A DNA stretch of 38,521 bases from an uncultured euryarchaeote (GCA_937911345.1 CALDPP010000070.1:1-38521), one strand, 5' to 3'; positions 26,348-35,777 are shown, counted from the first letter of the stretch. Translations and numbers: made by a program. Notes: generated from the sequence alone by a model not told the origin.

Positions 26348-26902
26348 ATGGACATTAAGGTTCATTCACTGTGGTTAGCACAGGATGACCCGAAAAAAAA
26401 TACTGCAGTTATCTCGTCACGCCGAGGAGACATCATCTTGCATAAAAAAATCAACACACTACCAAAGAAAGGAATAATTCTTGAACCACTGTGTGGTAAA
26501 ATTTTTGGCCCTGAAGATCATTACTTACTCAATGAACAGAATGGTTCATTGGTTGGTCTAGACTGTTCGTGGAAGCAAATTGAACCTAGTGTAGAGCAAG
26601 TGATGCGTCGCACCAGACTAAAACCTAGGATGCTGCCTTTATTCTTAGCGGCAAATCCTGTTAATTGGGGCAAACCCGGAAAGTTAACAACTATCGAAGC
26701 TCTTGCTGCTGCAACCTATTTGGTTGGAAATAAAGAACAAGCCTCAAAATTGTTATCGGGATTTAGATGGGGAGAAAGATTTCTGGAACTAAATCATGAG
26801 CCGTTGGAAGAATATTCTTCGGCAAAGTCAAGCAGTGAATTAGTGGAGTTACAATTTGAGTTCTTTGATTTGGAGCATTTGCGAAGTGGTGATGGGAATT
26901 AA
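26348..26902 (+). CDS. tsr3: Tsr3-type rRNA aminocarboxypropyltransferase
   Basis: A 184-residue protein with the Tsr3 order of motifs: IILEPLCGKIFGPED, LDCSWKQ, LPLFLAANPVNWGKPGKL and ATYLVGNKEQASKLLSGFRWG, closing with FLELNHEPLEEY. In yeast and archaea Tsr3 transfers the aminocarboxypropyl group of SAM to N1-methylpseudouridine in the decoding-region helix 31 of small-subunit rRNA, a late maturation step. The ATG follows the MBF1 stop immediately, and the gene overlaps the start of fdhD by ~11 nt, indicating translational coupling. Pairing with MBF1 places two ribosome-associated genes at the head of the run. Confidence 0.9.
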   Translation: MDIKVHSLWLAQDDPKKNTAVISSRRGDIILHKKINTLPKKGIILEPLCGKIFGPEDHYLLNEQNGSLVGLDCSWKQIEPSVEQVMRRTRLKPRMLPLFLAANPVNWGKPGKLTTIEALAAATYLVGNKEQASKLLSGFRWGERFLELNHEPLEEYSSAKSSSELVELQFEFFDLEHLRSGDGN

Positions 26903-27668
26903 TTACAGAAAAATACCAGTGTCAAAAATGGTAGATGGCAACGTAATGATTGGTTCGGATTCTTTGGCCATAGAATCAGTCATTAGATTGCTTTTCAATA
27001 ATCAAAAAGTTGCTACTTTACTTGGGTCTCCAAACGATTCCAAATATTTACTATTGGGACATTTAATTTCAGAAGGTTACTTGCAGTATGGTCAGCTGGT
27101 AGATTTCAATTTTCAATCAATTGATACTAAATCTAGTAACAATGGAATCGATGTATCAGTTGAATCTGAACTAACATTGGAAAATGAACCCAAAGTTAGT
27201 GGAATTACAACTACTTCATGCGGTGCGTGTAACTCTGAAGGCCTTGATGAATTATTGAAAAACCTACCAATTGTTAGTTCAAAGATTACCTTTGATGATT
27301 CTATTTTACATCTTGGCATGGAATCTATGAAGTCGCTTCAGAAGGGTTTTGCTAAAACCGGTGGCATGCACAGTGCTAGCCTAATGTCAACTGAAGGTAC
27401 GATAATCTGCTTTGCTGAAGACATAGGTAGACACAATGCAGTTGACAAAGTCATTGGCAAGTCATTAGAGTATGAGGGGGCAAATCGCAATATTTTATTG
27501 CTCAGTGGCAGATGTGGTTGGGACATAGTTGCAAAGGCATCCAGGGCAAACATTCCAGTTATCGCCTGTATAGGTGCATCATCTTCACTGGCTGCAGATT
27601 GTGCGCGTTCACTTGGCATCAAAATTTTCGCATTCGTTAAGGAATCGAGTCATACAATCATAGGTTAA
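26892..27668 (+). CDS. fdhD: FdhD-type sulfurtransferase for molybdenum cofactor sulfuration
   Basis: A 258-residue FdhD. The sulfur-carrying motif TTSCGACNSEG (Cys110 and Cys113) and the C-terminal signatures KTGGMHSASL and AEDIGRHNAVDKVIG match the family. FdhD passes sulfur from a cysteine desulfurase to the bis-guanine-dinucleotide molybdenum cofactor, needed for formate dehydrogenase-like enzymes. The very next gene encodes such a molybdopterin oxidoreductase, which is its likely client. I choose ATG 26892 (MGINYRKIPVS), which overlaps tsr3 by 11 nt; a frame extension upstream to 26856 would lie inside tsr3 and looks spurious. Confidence 0.93.
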   Translation: MGINYRKIPVSKMVDGNVMIGSDSLAIESVIRLLFNNQKVATLLGSPNDSKYLLLGHLISEGYLQYGQLVDFNFQSIDTKSSNNGIDVSVESELTLENEPKVSGITTTSCGACNSEGLDELLKNLPIVSSKITFDDSILHLGMESMKSLQKGFAKTGGMHSASLMSTEGTIICFAEDIGRHNAVDKVIGKSLEYEGANRNILLLSGRCGWDIVAKASRANIPVIACIGASSSLAADCARSLGIKIFAFVKESSHTIIG

Positions 27669-27725
27669 TCACTTATTTTGTACCAAGTATTGAAAAGCAA
27701 ATTTCAATTCAGTAGTTTGATTACG

Positions 27726-30014
27726 ATGGTCATTAACAACGACGGCCTAACTCCTGTCGACCAAACTAAACTAGTAATCAGCAAACCAAAATCAACTGCT
27801 GCAGGAATACCTGCAGTAATCTCCAGTACAATTCACTCTTTGAAAAAAATGGGGCCGCTTAAGACAATTAAGACTCTTAAAATGGTCAATCAAAAAGCAG
27901 GATTTGACTGTCCTGGATGTGCGTGGCCGGATCCAGAACATCGTTCTTCTTTCGAGTTTTGTGAAAACGGTGCTAAAGCAGTTGCCGATGAAGCAATGAA
28001 ATCTAATGTTAACAAAGCCTTTTTCGCCAAATACACAGTCAAGGAATTAGCAGAGAAAAGTGATTTTTGGTTAAACAGTCAAGGGCGTATTGCTGAGCCG
28101 ATGTACTTGAAGAAAGGTGGCACTAACTATCAACCTATTTCGTGGGAGAATGCGTTTTCAATTATTTCGTCCAAACTAAATAGTTTGAAATCACCAAACA
28201 ACGCAGTTTTTTACACCTCAGGAAGAACAAGTAATGAGGCCGCTTTCCTATACCAAGCGTTTGTAAGAATGTATGGGACAAATAACTTACCAGATTGTTC
28301 TAACATGTGCCATGAATCTAGTGGTAAAGCGTTGGTTTCCACAATTGGGATTGGTAAGGGTACAGTTACCCTCGAAGATTTTAATCATGCAGACACAATT
28401 CTAGTGATTGGTCAAAACCCTGGAACAAATCACCCACGGATGCTTACTGCGTTGAGAGATGCAAAAATGAATGGAGCACAGATTATTCACATTAACCCTT
28501 TACCAGAAACAGGGCTAGTGAGGTTCAAACACCCGCAGGATTATATGAAGTTGCAATTTAATTCAACTAAGTTAGCCGACTTCCATATTCCCATTAAAAT
28601 CGGCGGGGACGCAGCATTGTTTCAAGCAATAAACAGTCTAATTATCAGGGATGGAAATTTGAATAATGAATTTATCCAATCTAAAACCTCCTCATTTGCA
28701 GATTATTCAAGTTCTATTGCCGATCTAGATTGGCAAAGAATCTGTCAGGATACTGGATTAGAAATTGGGACAATTGAACAGTTAGCCAAAATTTTGGGTA
28801 GGTCTAAATCAATTATTTCGTGTTGGGCAATGGGATTAACTCAGCACAAAAACGGTGTAGCTGTAATTCAAGAAGTTGTTAACCTGCATCTATTAGGCGG
28901 CCACATCGGACGAATTGGTGCTGGATTGTGTCCAGTTCGAGGCCATTCTAATGTCCAGGGAAATAGAACTGTTGGGATATGGGAAGCACCTAGTGACTCA
29001 TTTACTGAACGAATGGAAATTGGTCTAAAGCACGCAATGCCTAGAAAACACGGCTTAGACGTTGTAAATGCAATTAGAGCCATGGAAACCGGTCAAGCAG
29101 ATTTCCTTTTCTGTTTGGGTGGTAATTTTATTTCTGCGACTCCAGATACAAAGCGTACATCTGCAGCAGTTTCTAACATGTCAATGGGAGTCCATGTGTC
29201 AACAAAATTGAACCGCAGCCACCTTGTTCAATCAGGTGAGATGATAATCTTACCCTGTTTAGGAAGAACTGAAATTGACACACAGGAATCCGGCGATCAA
29301 TTCGTTACTGTTGAAAATTCCATGGGAATTGTTCACAAATCACAAGGAAGATTGCAACCGGCTTCAAAATATCTTAGAAGTGAACCGTGGATAATCGCTG
29401 AATTGGCTGCAAATACATTATCGGATTCAACAATTGATTTTCGTAAATTGGTTGAGAATTATGACGAAATAAGGATGTTAATTTCAGATTGTATAGCCGG
29501 CTTTGAGGATTATAACTCAAGAGTGAGGGCTGAAAATGGCTTTTACTTACCAAATCCACCAAAAGATGAATGTCGCTTCGAGACTCATAACGGCTTGGCT
29601 AATTTTTCGATTAATGCATTACCAAATGTTGAGTTAGAAGATGACCAATTTGTTATGATGACAATACGCTCTCATGACCAATACAACACCACAATATACG
29701 GTCTTGATGATAGATATAGGGGTCTGAAGGGAAACAGAAGAGTTGTTCTCATGAACCCCGACGATATGTTAAATTTGCAACTTAAAACTAGAGATAGAGT
29801 CGATATTTCTAGTCATTTTAATGGAACAGTTAGAAATTCCAAGCATTGGATTGTAATTCCATACAAGATTCCAAAAAGGAACATTGCAGCGTATTTCCCG
29901 GAGGCCAACGAGTTAGTGCCTCTGGATTCAACTGCAGATATTTCAAATACTCCTACCTCAAAGTGGATTATTTGTACCATCAGTGGTCAAAATTCCATTA
30001 GTGAGGAGGAGTGA
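27726..30014 (+). CDS. FdhF/YdeP-like molybdopterin oxidoreductase alpha subunit
   Basis: About 762 residues, matching the formate dehydrogenase H-like alpha-subunit family that includes YdeP. Markers are AGFDCPGCAWPDPEHR (~57), FCENGAKAVADEA, FYTSGRTSNEAAFLYQAF, LPDCSNMCHESSG, LVIGQNPGTNHPRML and the C-terminal molydopterin-dinucleotide-binding part (DDRYRGLKGNRRVVLMN). The four-Cys [4Fe-4S] motif of true formate dehydrogenases is not present; only one Cys-x-x-Cys is seen. The residue that would ligate Mo is probably Cys in the SNMCHES motif. Substrate is therefore uncertain; formate is one possibility. No electron-transfer subunit is adjacent. ATG 27726 is preferred to an upstream TTG (27678). 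It is 57 nt after fdhD and overlaps the MFS gene by a few bases at most. Confidence 0.86.
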   Translation: MVINNDGLTPVDQTKLVISKPKSTAAGIPAVISSTIHSLKKMGPLKTIKTLKMVNQKAGFDCPGCAWPDPEHRSSFEFCENGAKAVADEAMKSNVNKAFFAKYTVKELAEKSDFWLNSQGRIAEPMYLKKGGTNYQPISWENAFSIISSKLNSLKSPNNAVFYTSGRTSNEAAFLYQAFVRMYGTNNLPDCSNMCHESSGKALVSTIGIGKGTVTLEDFNHADTILVIGQNPGTNHPRMLTALRDAKMNGAQIIHINPLPETGLVRFKHPQDYMKLQFNSTKLADFHIPIKIGGDAALFQAINSLIIRDGNLNNEFIQSKTSSFADYSSSIADLDWQRICQDTGLEIGTIEQLAKILGRSKSIISCWAMGLTQHKNGVAVIQEVVNLHLLGGHIGRIGAGLCPVRGHSNVQGNRTVGIWEAPSDSFTERMEIGLKHAMPRKHGLDVVNAIRAMETGQADFLFCLGGNFISATPDTKRTSAAVSNMSMGVHVSTKLNRSHLVQSGEMIILPCLGRTEIDTQESGDQFVTVENSMGIVHKSQGRLQPASKYLRSEPWIIAELAANTLSDSTIDFRKLVENYDEIRMLISDCIAGFEDYNSRVRAENGFYLPNPPKDECRFETHNGLANFSINALPNVELEDDQFVMMTIRSHDQYNTTIYGLDDRYRGLKGNRRVVLMNPDDMLNLQLKTRDRVDISSHFNGTVRNSKHWIVIPYKIPKRNIAAYFPEANELVPLDSTADISNTPTSKWIICTISGQNSISEEE

Positions 30015-30016
30015 TA

Positions 30017-31264
30017 TTGACCAAAGGCTACCTAGAATTCTTCCTCTCAAACGCCAAATTTCGTAGGTTGTGGGCTGCTTCAGTGGTTTCATTGCTGGGT
30101 GAATGGTTCAACACCATCGCACTATTCTTTTTGATACTGGAATACTCTGGTTCAGAATTTTTACTGGGCATATTGTTCTCAGTTAGAATGGCTCTGTTTG
30201 CAATTACTCAACCAATTAATGGACTATTAGCAGATAGAATTAGTCGTAAAAAATTAATGCTATGGGCTAATATTTTTCAAGTATTTTTAGCATTGACATT
30301 CTTACTTGTAGATGGAAAGGAGGATATGTGGTGGCTAATATCTGTTTCAGGTTTAATGATGCTGCTGCATGGAGTCTATGTTACAGCAGAAAGAGCTGCG
30401 CTACCAAACATAGTTGATGAAGAGGATTTAATCACGGCCAATGCAATTGATAGTGCATCATGGTCTACTGCTCTATGTATCGGGGCCATGTTAGGTGGAG
30501 TCACCGTTAGTGTATGGGGCACAAACGTAGCATTTATTATTGATTCATACACATTTTTATTATCATCATTATTATTGATTCCCTTAACTTTCGAACAAAA
30601 ATATGATTCTGCATCCAAGGGACCGTTGATTAGTACTGCGCTATCCAATATCAAGGTAGGTTGGACAAGAATATATCAAGATAAAAAACTCTTGAGAATA
30701 GTATTTGCTAAATCATCATGGAATTTGGCAGGAGCAGGACTAGCGGGAGTTTTCTTGGTATTAGCCGGTGCAGACTTGACAGGTTATGGTGCGGCATTTG
30801 GATTTGGATTATTTTTCTTCGCCAGAGGAATAGGTACTGGAATAGGACCTCTCGCTGCTCGTGCGATTTTCAAAGATAAGTCTAAATGGCCGTCAGTGAT
30901 TGGCATCTTAGTTTCAATATCAGGTTTCTTCTACTTACTTGTTGGTCTAACATTGGATATTTATCTACCATTGACTGTGGCATTGATTATATTGGCACAC
31001 TCTGCTAGTGGTGGAAATTGGGTCTTGTCAACTGTTCTTACACAAACATGGGTTGAGGACGAAATACGTGGACGAGTTTTCTCTATCGATATGTTAATTC
31101 TAGGCGCTACCGCGGCTCTATCTACAACAGTTGCCGGGTTTTTGGTTGAATATCATGATCTCTCACTAAAAAGTGGATTTATTTTATTCTCATGCTTAAT
31201 GATGGCTTGTGGTCTAGTCTTCACATATTGGAGGCCAGATGTTGAACAAAGTTTGGAGCAATAG
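30017..31264 (+). CDS. Major facilitator superfamily transporter
   Basis: About 415 residues with 10-12 hydrophobic segments arranged in two halves. The N-terminal half has LLADRISRKKLMLWAN, the MFS loop 2-3 signature (GxLaDRxsRkk), followed by RAALPNIVDEEDLITANAI, typical of the MFS_3/enterobactin-exporter-like subgroup. Substrate unknown. I prefer a TTG at 30017, which has GGAGGAG 6-12 nt upstream, over a GTG at 30011 that would have no spacing. It is located after the molybdopterin oxidoreductase and before hutU, so export or uptake of an amino-acid-related compound is conceivable but unproven. Confidence 0.85.
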   Translation: MTKGYLEFFLSNAKFRRLWAASVVSLLGEWFNTIALFFLILEYSGSEFLLGILFSVRMALFAITQPINGLLADRISRKKLMLWANIFQVFLALTFLLVDGKEDMWWLISVSGLMMLLHGVYVTAERAALPNIVDEEDLITANAIDSASWSTALCIGAMLGGVTVSVWGTNVAFIIDSYTFLLSSLLLIPLTFEQKYDSASKGPLISTALSNIKVGWTRIYQDKKLLRIVFAKSSWNLAGAGLAGVFLVLAGADLTGYGAAFGFGLFFFARGIGTGIGPLAARAIFKDKSKWPSVIGILVSISGFFYLLVGLTLDIYLPLTVALIILAHSASGGNWVLSTVLTQTWVEDEIRGRVFSIDMLILGATAALSTTVAGFLVEYHDLSLKSGFILFSCLMMACGLVFTYWRPDVEQSLEQ

Positions 31265-31295
31265 CCTCAAAGAATTCCACTTATTGGGTGATAAT

Positions 31296-33320
31296 ATGGA
31301 GGAAGATTGGTTAGTACTGAGAAGGTGCTTACAGGAGGGCATCCCTAGCGATTTACCTGTACATCCTGGATTAGATACCTCGGTCGACCATGCACCTAAT
31401 AGGCGCAAAGTTTTGAATGATAATGAAAAGATATTGGCACTTAAAAATGCTTTAAGATACTTTGATAGTAAATTTCACACTGTGCTGGCCAGTGAATTCT
31501 TGGATGAATTAGATACTTTCGGGCGCATTACAATGCAGCGGTTTAGACCAACTGAGTACTCGATGAAAGCTTATCCAATCGATGCTTATCCAGCCAAATC
31601 CCAACAAGCAGCATCAATTATGCTGATGATTATGAATAATTTAGATCCGGCTGTAGCACAATTTCCTCATGAACTGATAACCTATGGTGGCAATGGTTCT
31701 GTATTCCAAAATTGGGCTCAATATAGATTAGTTATGCAATATTTGTGTGAAATGAGTGACGAACAAACACTTGTTATGTACTCTGGGCATCCATTAGGAT
31801 TATTTCCCTCAAGCAAATCTTCTCCACGCGTAGTTGTGACTAATGGAATGGTAATTCCTAATTATAGTTCTAGGGAAGATTATGAAAAAATGAATTCTTT
31901 GGGTGTGTCACAATATGGCCAAATGACAGCTGGCTCATACATGTACATAGGTCCACAGGGTATCGTTCACGGGACCACTATAACTTTGCTTAATGCCGCA
32001 AGAATGCACCTAAAACTCCCCCCGGAAAAGAATCTCGCAGGCGTCACATTTGTCACCTCAGGATTGGGTGGTATGTCTGGTGCACAGGCTAAAGCCGCAG
32101 TAATAAGCGGAGCAGCGTGTATTGTTGCGGAGATGAATGAACACGCTGCAGTCAAAAGACATCAACAAGGATGGTTAACTCACATATCAAATAATGTGGA
32201 TGAATCAATTGATTTGATGGTTTCAGCTGCCTCGAAGGGAGAAGCAATTTCAATTGGTCACATTGGAAATATCGTTGAACTATGGGAGAGAATAGTTGAG
32301 AGAGGCGTAAACGTTGACTTAGGTAGCGACCAAACATCACTGCATAATCCATACCAGGGCGGTTATTTTCCTGCCGACTATACATACGAAGAAAGCACTA
32401 AGATGATGTCCAACGATCCAAATAAGTTTGAACATGAGATCCAAAAAACCCTAATTCGGCACGCTAACGCAATAAATACATTATCTTCTAGGGGTATGTT
32501 TTTCTGGGATTATGGTAATGCATTTTTGCTAGAGGCATCAAGAGTGGGCGCTGATGTATTAGCCGAAGATGGCAGTTTCAGGTATCCAAGTTATGTTGAA
32601 GATATTATGGGTCCAATATGTTTTGATTACGGGTTTGGACCTTACCGATGGGTTTGTACCTCTGGTAATCCAGACGACTTAGCAAAGACTGATGAAATTG
32701 CACGTTCTGTGTTACTTGAATTAGCCAATGAATCTAAGCCAACGATTAGACAGCAATTAACTGATAATATTAGATGGATTGAGCAAGCTGGACAAAATCA
32801 ATTAGTTGTTGGTAGTCAAGCAAGAATCCTCTATGCAAACGATGTCGGAAGAAGAAAAATCGCATTAGCTATGAATGATGCAATCGCATCTGGTGAAATT
32901 TCATCACCAATCGTACTCGGACGAGATCATCATGATGTTTCTGGTACAGATAGCCCTTACAGAGAAACTGCTAATATCAAAGACGGGTCTATGTTTACAG
33001 CAGATATGGCTGTACAGAACTTTGTCGGAGATTCCTTCAGAGGTGCCACCTGGATTAGTCTACATAATGGAGGTGGAGTTGGTTGGGGCGAGGTAATCAA
33101 CGGAGGTTTTGGTATGTTAATTGATGGCACACAAGAATCTGCTAAGAAGATAGAATCAATGCTACACTGGGATGTAAATAATGGAGTTGCAAGACGTGCT
33201 TGGGCTAGGAATCCTGGTGCTATAGAAGCAATAAAAGATGCAATGGACGAGAATCCTTTACTCAATGTAACAATCCCAAATATCACCGATGATGCTATCT
33301 TTGACAACCTACTGAGGTGA
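31296..33320 (+). CDS. hutU: Urocanate hydratase (urocanase), long form
   Basis: A 674-residue urocanase that hydrates urocanate to 4-imidazolone-5-propionate using bound NAD+. Signatures are ITYGGNGSVFQNWAQYRL, SGHPLGLFPSS, YGQMTAGSYMYIGPQGIVHGT, TSGLGGMSGAQAKAA, DLGSDQTSLHNP and RDHHDVSGTDSP. Bacterial HutU is usually about 555 residues; this protein matches the ~676-residue eukaryotic UROC1 type in length and in N-terminal blocks (LALKNALRYF, MRAYP-like MKAYPIDAYP). ATG 31296 has GGGTGAT four nt upstream; an earlier frame extension runs back into the MFS gene and looks spurious. hutH follows 4 nt after the stop. Confidence 0.95.
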   Translation: MEEDWLVLRRCLQEGIPSDLPVHPGLDTSVDHAPNRRKVLNDNEKILALKNALRYFDSKFHTVLASEFLDELDTFGRITMQRFRPTEYSMKAYPIDAYPAKSQQAASIMLMIMNNLDPAVAQFPHELITYGGNGSVFQNWAQYRLVMQYLCEMSDEQTLVMYSGHPLGLFPSSKSSPRVVVTNGMVIPNYSSREDYEKMNSLGVSQYGQMTAGSYMYIGPQGIVHGTTITLLNAARMHLKLPPEKNLAGVTFVTSGLGGMSGAQAKAAVISGAACIVAEMNEHAAVKRHQQGWLTHISNNVDESIDLMVSAASKGEAISIGHIGNIVELWERIVERGVNVDLGSDQTSLHNPYQGGYFPADYTYEESTKMMSNDPNKFEHEIQKTLIRHANAINTLSSRGMFFWDYGNAFLLEASRVGADVLAEDGSFRYPSYVEDIMGPICFDYGFGPYRWVCTSGNPDDLAKTDEIARSVLLELANESKPTIRQQLTDNIRWIEQAGQNQLVVGSQARILYANDVGRRKIALAMNDAIASGEISSPIVLGRDHHDVSGTDSPYRETANIKDGSMFTADMAVQNFVGDSFRGATWISLHNGGGVGWGEVINGGFGMLIDGTQESAKKIESMLHWDVNNGVARRAWARNPGAIEAIKDAMDENPLLNVTIPNITDDAIFDNLLR

Positions 33321-33324
33321 TACA

Positions 33325-34872
33325 ATGAGTAATTCTGTATTCATAGATGGCAATACACTCTCGCCTGCTGAAGTAATGGCTGTCGCCAAAGGCTCAGCGA
33401 AATTAGAGATTACCCAAGACTCTTGGGATCGTATTATCAATTCTAGAAAAGTTGTTGATGACATTGTAAAGTCGGGTAAAGTTGTCTATGGCATAAATAC
33501 TGGATTTGGCTCCCTTGTTAATACAACTATAGATTCAGAAAAATTACAGGAATTACAGATTAACCTGATTAGGTCACATGCCACAGGTCTAGGTGAACAG
33601 ATGGACAAGATTTCAGTTAGGACAATGATGGTGGCCAGAGTCAATTCATTTGCGAAAGGCTACAGTGGAGTCCACCCCAATGTCGTTCAACAATTAGTGG
33701 ATTACATTAATCTCGATATAACGCCGTTTATTCCTCGTATCGGCAGTCTTGGTGCGAGTGGTGACTTAGCACCCCTTTCTCACATGGCGATTACTCTAAT
33801 TGGCGAGGGTTCAGTTGTTAGTGACAAGGGAGAGTTACTGGATACCATGGATGTATTGACTGAAAAGGGATTGATTCCCGTGGAACTTAACGCAAAGGAT
33901 GGGCTCTCATTGATTAATGGAACCAGCCAAATGCTAAGTTATTCGATTATTTCATTATCAATGTTAAACAATTTGTTACCAATTGCTGATGTTATTTATT
34001 GCGCGTCTCTAGATGCATTCAAAGGCAGTTTAACTCCTTTCGATGAGCGCGTACACAGAGTAAGACCTCATCCTGGCCAACAAATTGTGGCTAAAAGAAT
34101 CCGAGAAATAATGGATGGTTCTGAAATTCTCCAATCTCACTTAGAGTGCGATAAAGTCCAAGACCCCTACTCATTCAGATGTGCGCCACAAGTTCATGGT
34201 GCAGTTTATGAGGCTCTATTATCTATGCAAAAGACTGTAGAAATAGAGGTGAATAGCACCACAGATAACCCATTGGTTTTCCCTGGCGAAAACGGACAAT
34301 CACCCAAAATAATTTCTCAAGGTAATTTTCACGGTGAAATCTTAGCCCTATCTGCGGATAGAATGTCACTATCAATTTTTGAGTTAGCATCAATTTCTGA
34401 ACGTAGAATGGACCAATTATTAGACCCTAGTAAGAGTAATTTGCCACCGTTCCTTGCTAAAAATAGCGGATTAGAATCGGGTTACATGATTGTACAATAC
34501 AGTGCTGGATCGGCACTATCAGAATTACACGGTCATGCCACTCCTCGAACCGCATTTTCTACTAGTACCTCAGCTGGTCAAGAAGATCACGTTAGTATGG
34601 GTGCTACTGCTTGTTGGAATTTACACCAAGCATGTCTGAGACTTTCAGAAGTTCTTGCATGTGAGTTATTAATTGCTTCAGAGGCATTATCTCATCACGA
34701 TAATTCGCCATCCCAAACTGTAAATTCTCTAATTTCGCTGACTAGAAACATATCCCCTCTACTAGATTCCGATAGATCAACAAGCGCTGAGTTAATGCAA
34801 ATTGCTGAGCATTTAAGAAACGGTTCTTGGTTGTCTAGGATAGAAGCAGAGAATTTCAAATTATCAAGATAA
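33325..34872 (+). CDS. hutH: Histidine ammonia-lyase
   Basis: A 515-residue MIO-dependent ammonia-lyase converting L-histidine to trans-urocanate and ammonia. The MIO prosthetic group forms from Ala144-Ser145-Gly146 in SLGASGDLAPLSHMA. The catalytic Tyr55 lies in VVYGINTGFGSL, and SINGTSQM-type residues (LINGTSQMLSY), EVNSTTDNPLV and the FHGEILALSADRM segment match HAL. Length is normal. AGGTGAT is located just upstream, within the end of hutU, so translation of the two is coupled. It ends in a 9-nt overlap with the convergent DUF835 gene. With HutU it forms the first two steps; HutI is not present in the window. Confidence 0.95.
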   Translation: MSNSVFIDGNTLSPAEVMAVAKGSAKLEITQDSWDRIINSRKVVDDIVKSGKVVYGINTGFGSLVNTTIDSEKLQELQINLIRSHATGLGEQMDKISVRTMMVARVNSFAKGYSGVHPNVVQQLVDYINLDITPFIPRIGSLGASGDLAPLSHMAITLIGEGSVVSDKGELLDTMDVLTEKGLIPVELNAKDGLSLINGTSQMLSYSIISLSMLNNLLPIADVIYCASLDAFKGSLTPFDERVHRVRPHPGQQIVAKRIREIMDGSEILQSHLECDKVQDPYSFRCAPQVHGAVYEALLSMQKTVEIEVNSTTDNPLVFPGENGQSPKIISQGNFHGEILALSADRMSLSIFELASISERRMDQLLDPSKSNLPPFLAKNSGLESGYMIVQYSAGSALSELHGHATPRTAFSTSTSAGQEDHVSMGATACWNLHQACLRLSEVLACELLIASEALSHHDNSPSQTVNSLISLTRNISPLLDSDRSTSAELMQIAEHLRNGSWLSRIEAENFKLSR

Positions 34873-35739
34873 ATTGTAATAATTCCGCTCAATTTCATCT
34901 AGGCCAGTCAACTGTCTAATTCTAAACATATCAGTTGCTAATTTTGCTGTATCGATTGATTCTTGATTTGCATGTATAAAGCGCTCTAATTCAGTTGCTC
35001 TTCTTACATCTTCTTCGACTGATTTGTATAATTCATATGCCTCGTCAATAGAATAAGACAAGGCAGGTTCTATCCTAGATACATCTAAACCCATCCTGCG
35101 CCATTGTAGAATTCTTTTAACCAATATTTGATTTGTAAAACCTGTTCTTGGCAATCTAGCAAGGTATGTCAACCTTGGGCCACCGTCAATCGCTAATTCG
35201 AAGGCCGTTTCCTCGTTTTCTTGAGAGGAGCTTTGTTCAGATTCGGTTACCTCGACTTCAACAGCAGTGGAGTTTGGAGATTTTACATCCATTTTTTCTG
35301 CCAAATGGCGTAGTTTAATTATCCATTCACTGTCAAATGCTAAACTGTTAATACAATAAATTATGACGTAATTATTCGCTTTAGCGTCGTCTGATAAACT
35401 AACGAGTTTTGTAAGTAATTCCTGTTTGTCAGTATTGTTGTAGATATGTTCCAAACCATCCAAAAAATATATTCTTTCATCGGTTAAGTTGTAATTTTTT
35501 ATTGATTTAATGATATTATCAATTGATGGTTTTATTGATTTATTGTCACCATTATTTGAGATCCAATAGTTATCTAGTTTTGACAAATCTAACTTTTCTA
35601 TTAATCTCCTTGTAGGTAATCTAGTGTATAATGTGAAATAATATTCATTGTTGACTTCCATGAGAATTTCTAAGTCCATTGATAATTTATCATAATTTTC
35701 GAACTCGTAGAGATAAACACTACCGCGTCTTACCTCCAT
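34864..35739 (-). CDS. DUF835 domain protein
   Basis: A 291-residue protein beginning MEVRRGSVYLYEF, from an ATG at 35739 preceded by GGTGA and by a TATA box about 34 nt upstream. Residues ~5-145 resemble the euryarchaeal DUF835 domain: start GSVYLYEF, FTLYTRLPTRRLIEKLDL, a central ERIYFLDGLEHIY and VIIYCINSLAFD, a KaiC/RecA-like core without an obvious Walker A. An acidic, Ser/Glu-rich linker (~165-185) leads to a helical C-terminus (LVKRILQWRRMGLDVSRIEPALS) that resembles helical tails found in archaeal signalling or motility-associated proteins. Function unknown. The frame continues to 36438 upstream but runs antisense to the EF-hand gene, where it is Ser-rich and not credible. Confidence 0.75.
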   Translation of the reverse strand: MEVRRGSVYLYEFENYDKLSMDLEILMEVNNEYYFTLYTRLPTRRLIEKLDLSKLDNYWISNNGDNKSIKPSIDNIIKSIKNYNLTDERIYFLDGLEHIYNNTDKQELLTKLVSLSDDAKANNYVIIYCINSLAFDSEWIIKLRHLAEKMDVKSPNSTAVEVEVTESEQSSSQENEETAFELAIDGGPRLTYLARLPRTGFTNQILVKRILQWRRMGLDVSRIEPALSYSIDEAYELYKSVEEDVRRATELERFIHANQESIDTAKLATDMFRIRQLTGLDEIERNYYNLS

Positions 35740-35768
35740 TGGGTCACCAGTTAACGAATATGACCAGT

Positions 35769-35777
35769 CATATATAC
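35769..35777 (-). promoter_or_regulatory. TATA box upstream of the DUF835 gene
   Basis: TGTATATAT on the minus strand is centred about 34 nt before the ATG at 35739. It also supports that start over the longer upstream extension. Confidence 0.45.
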
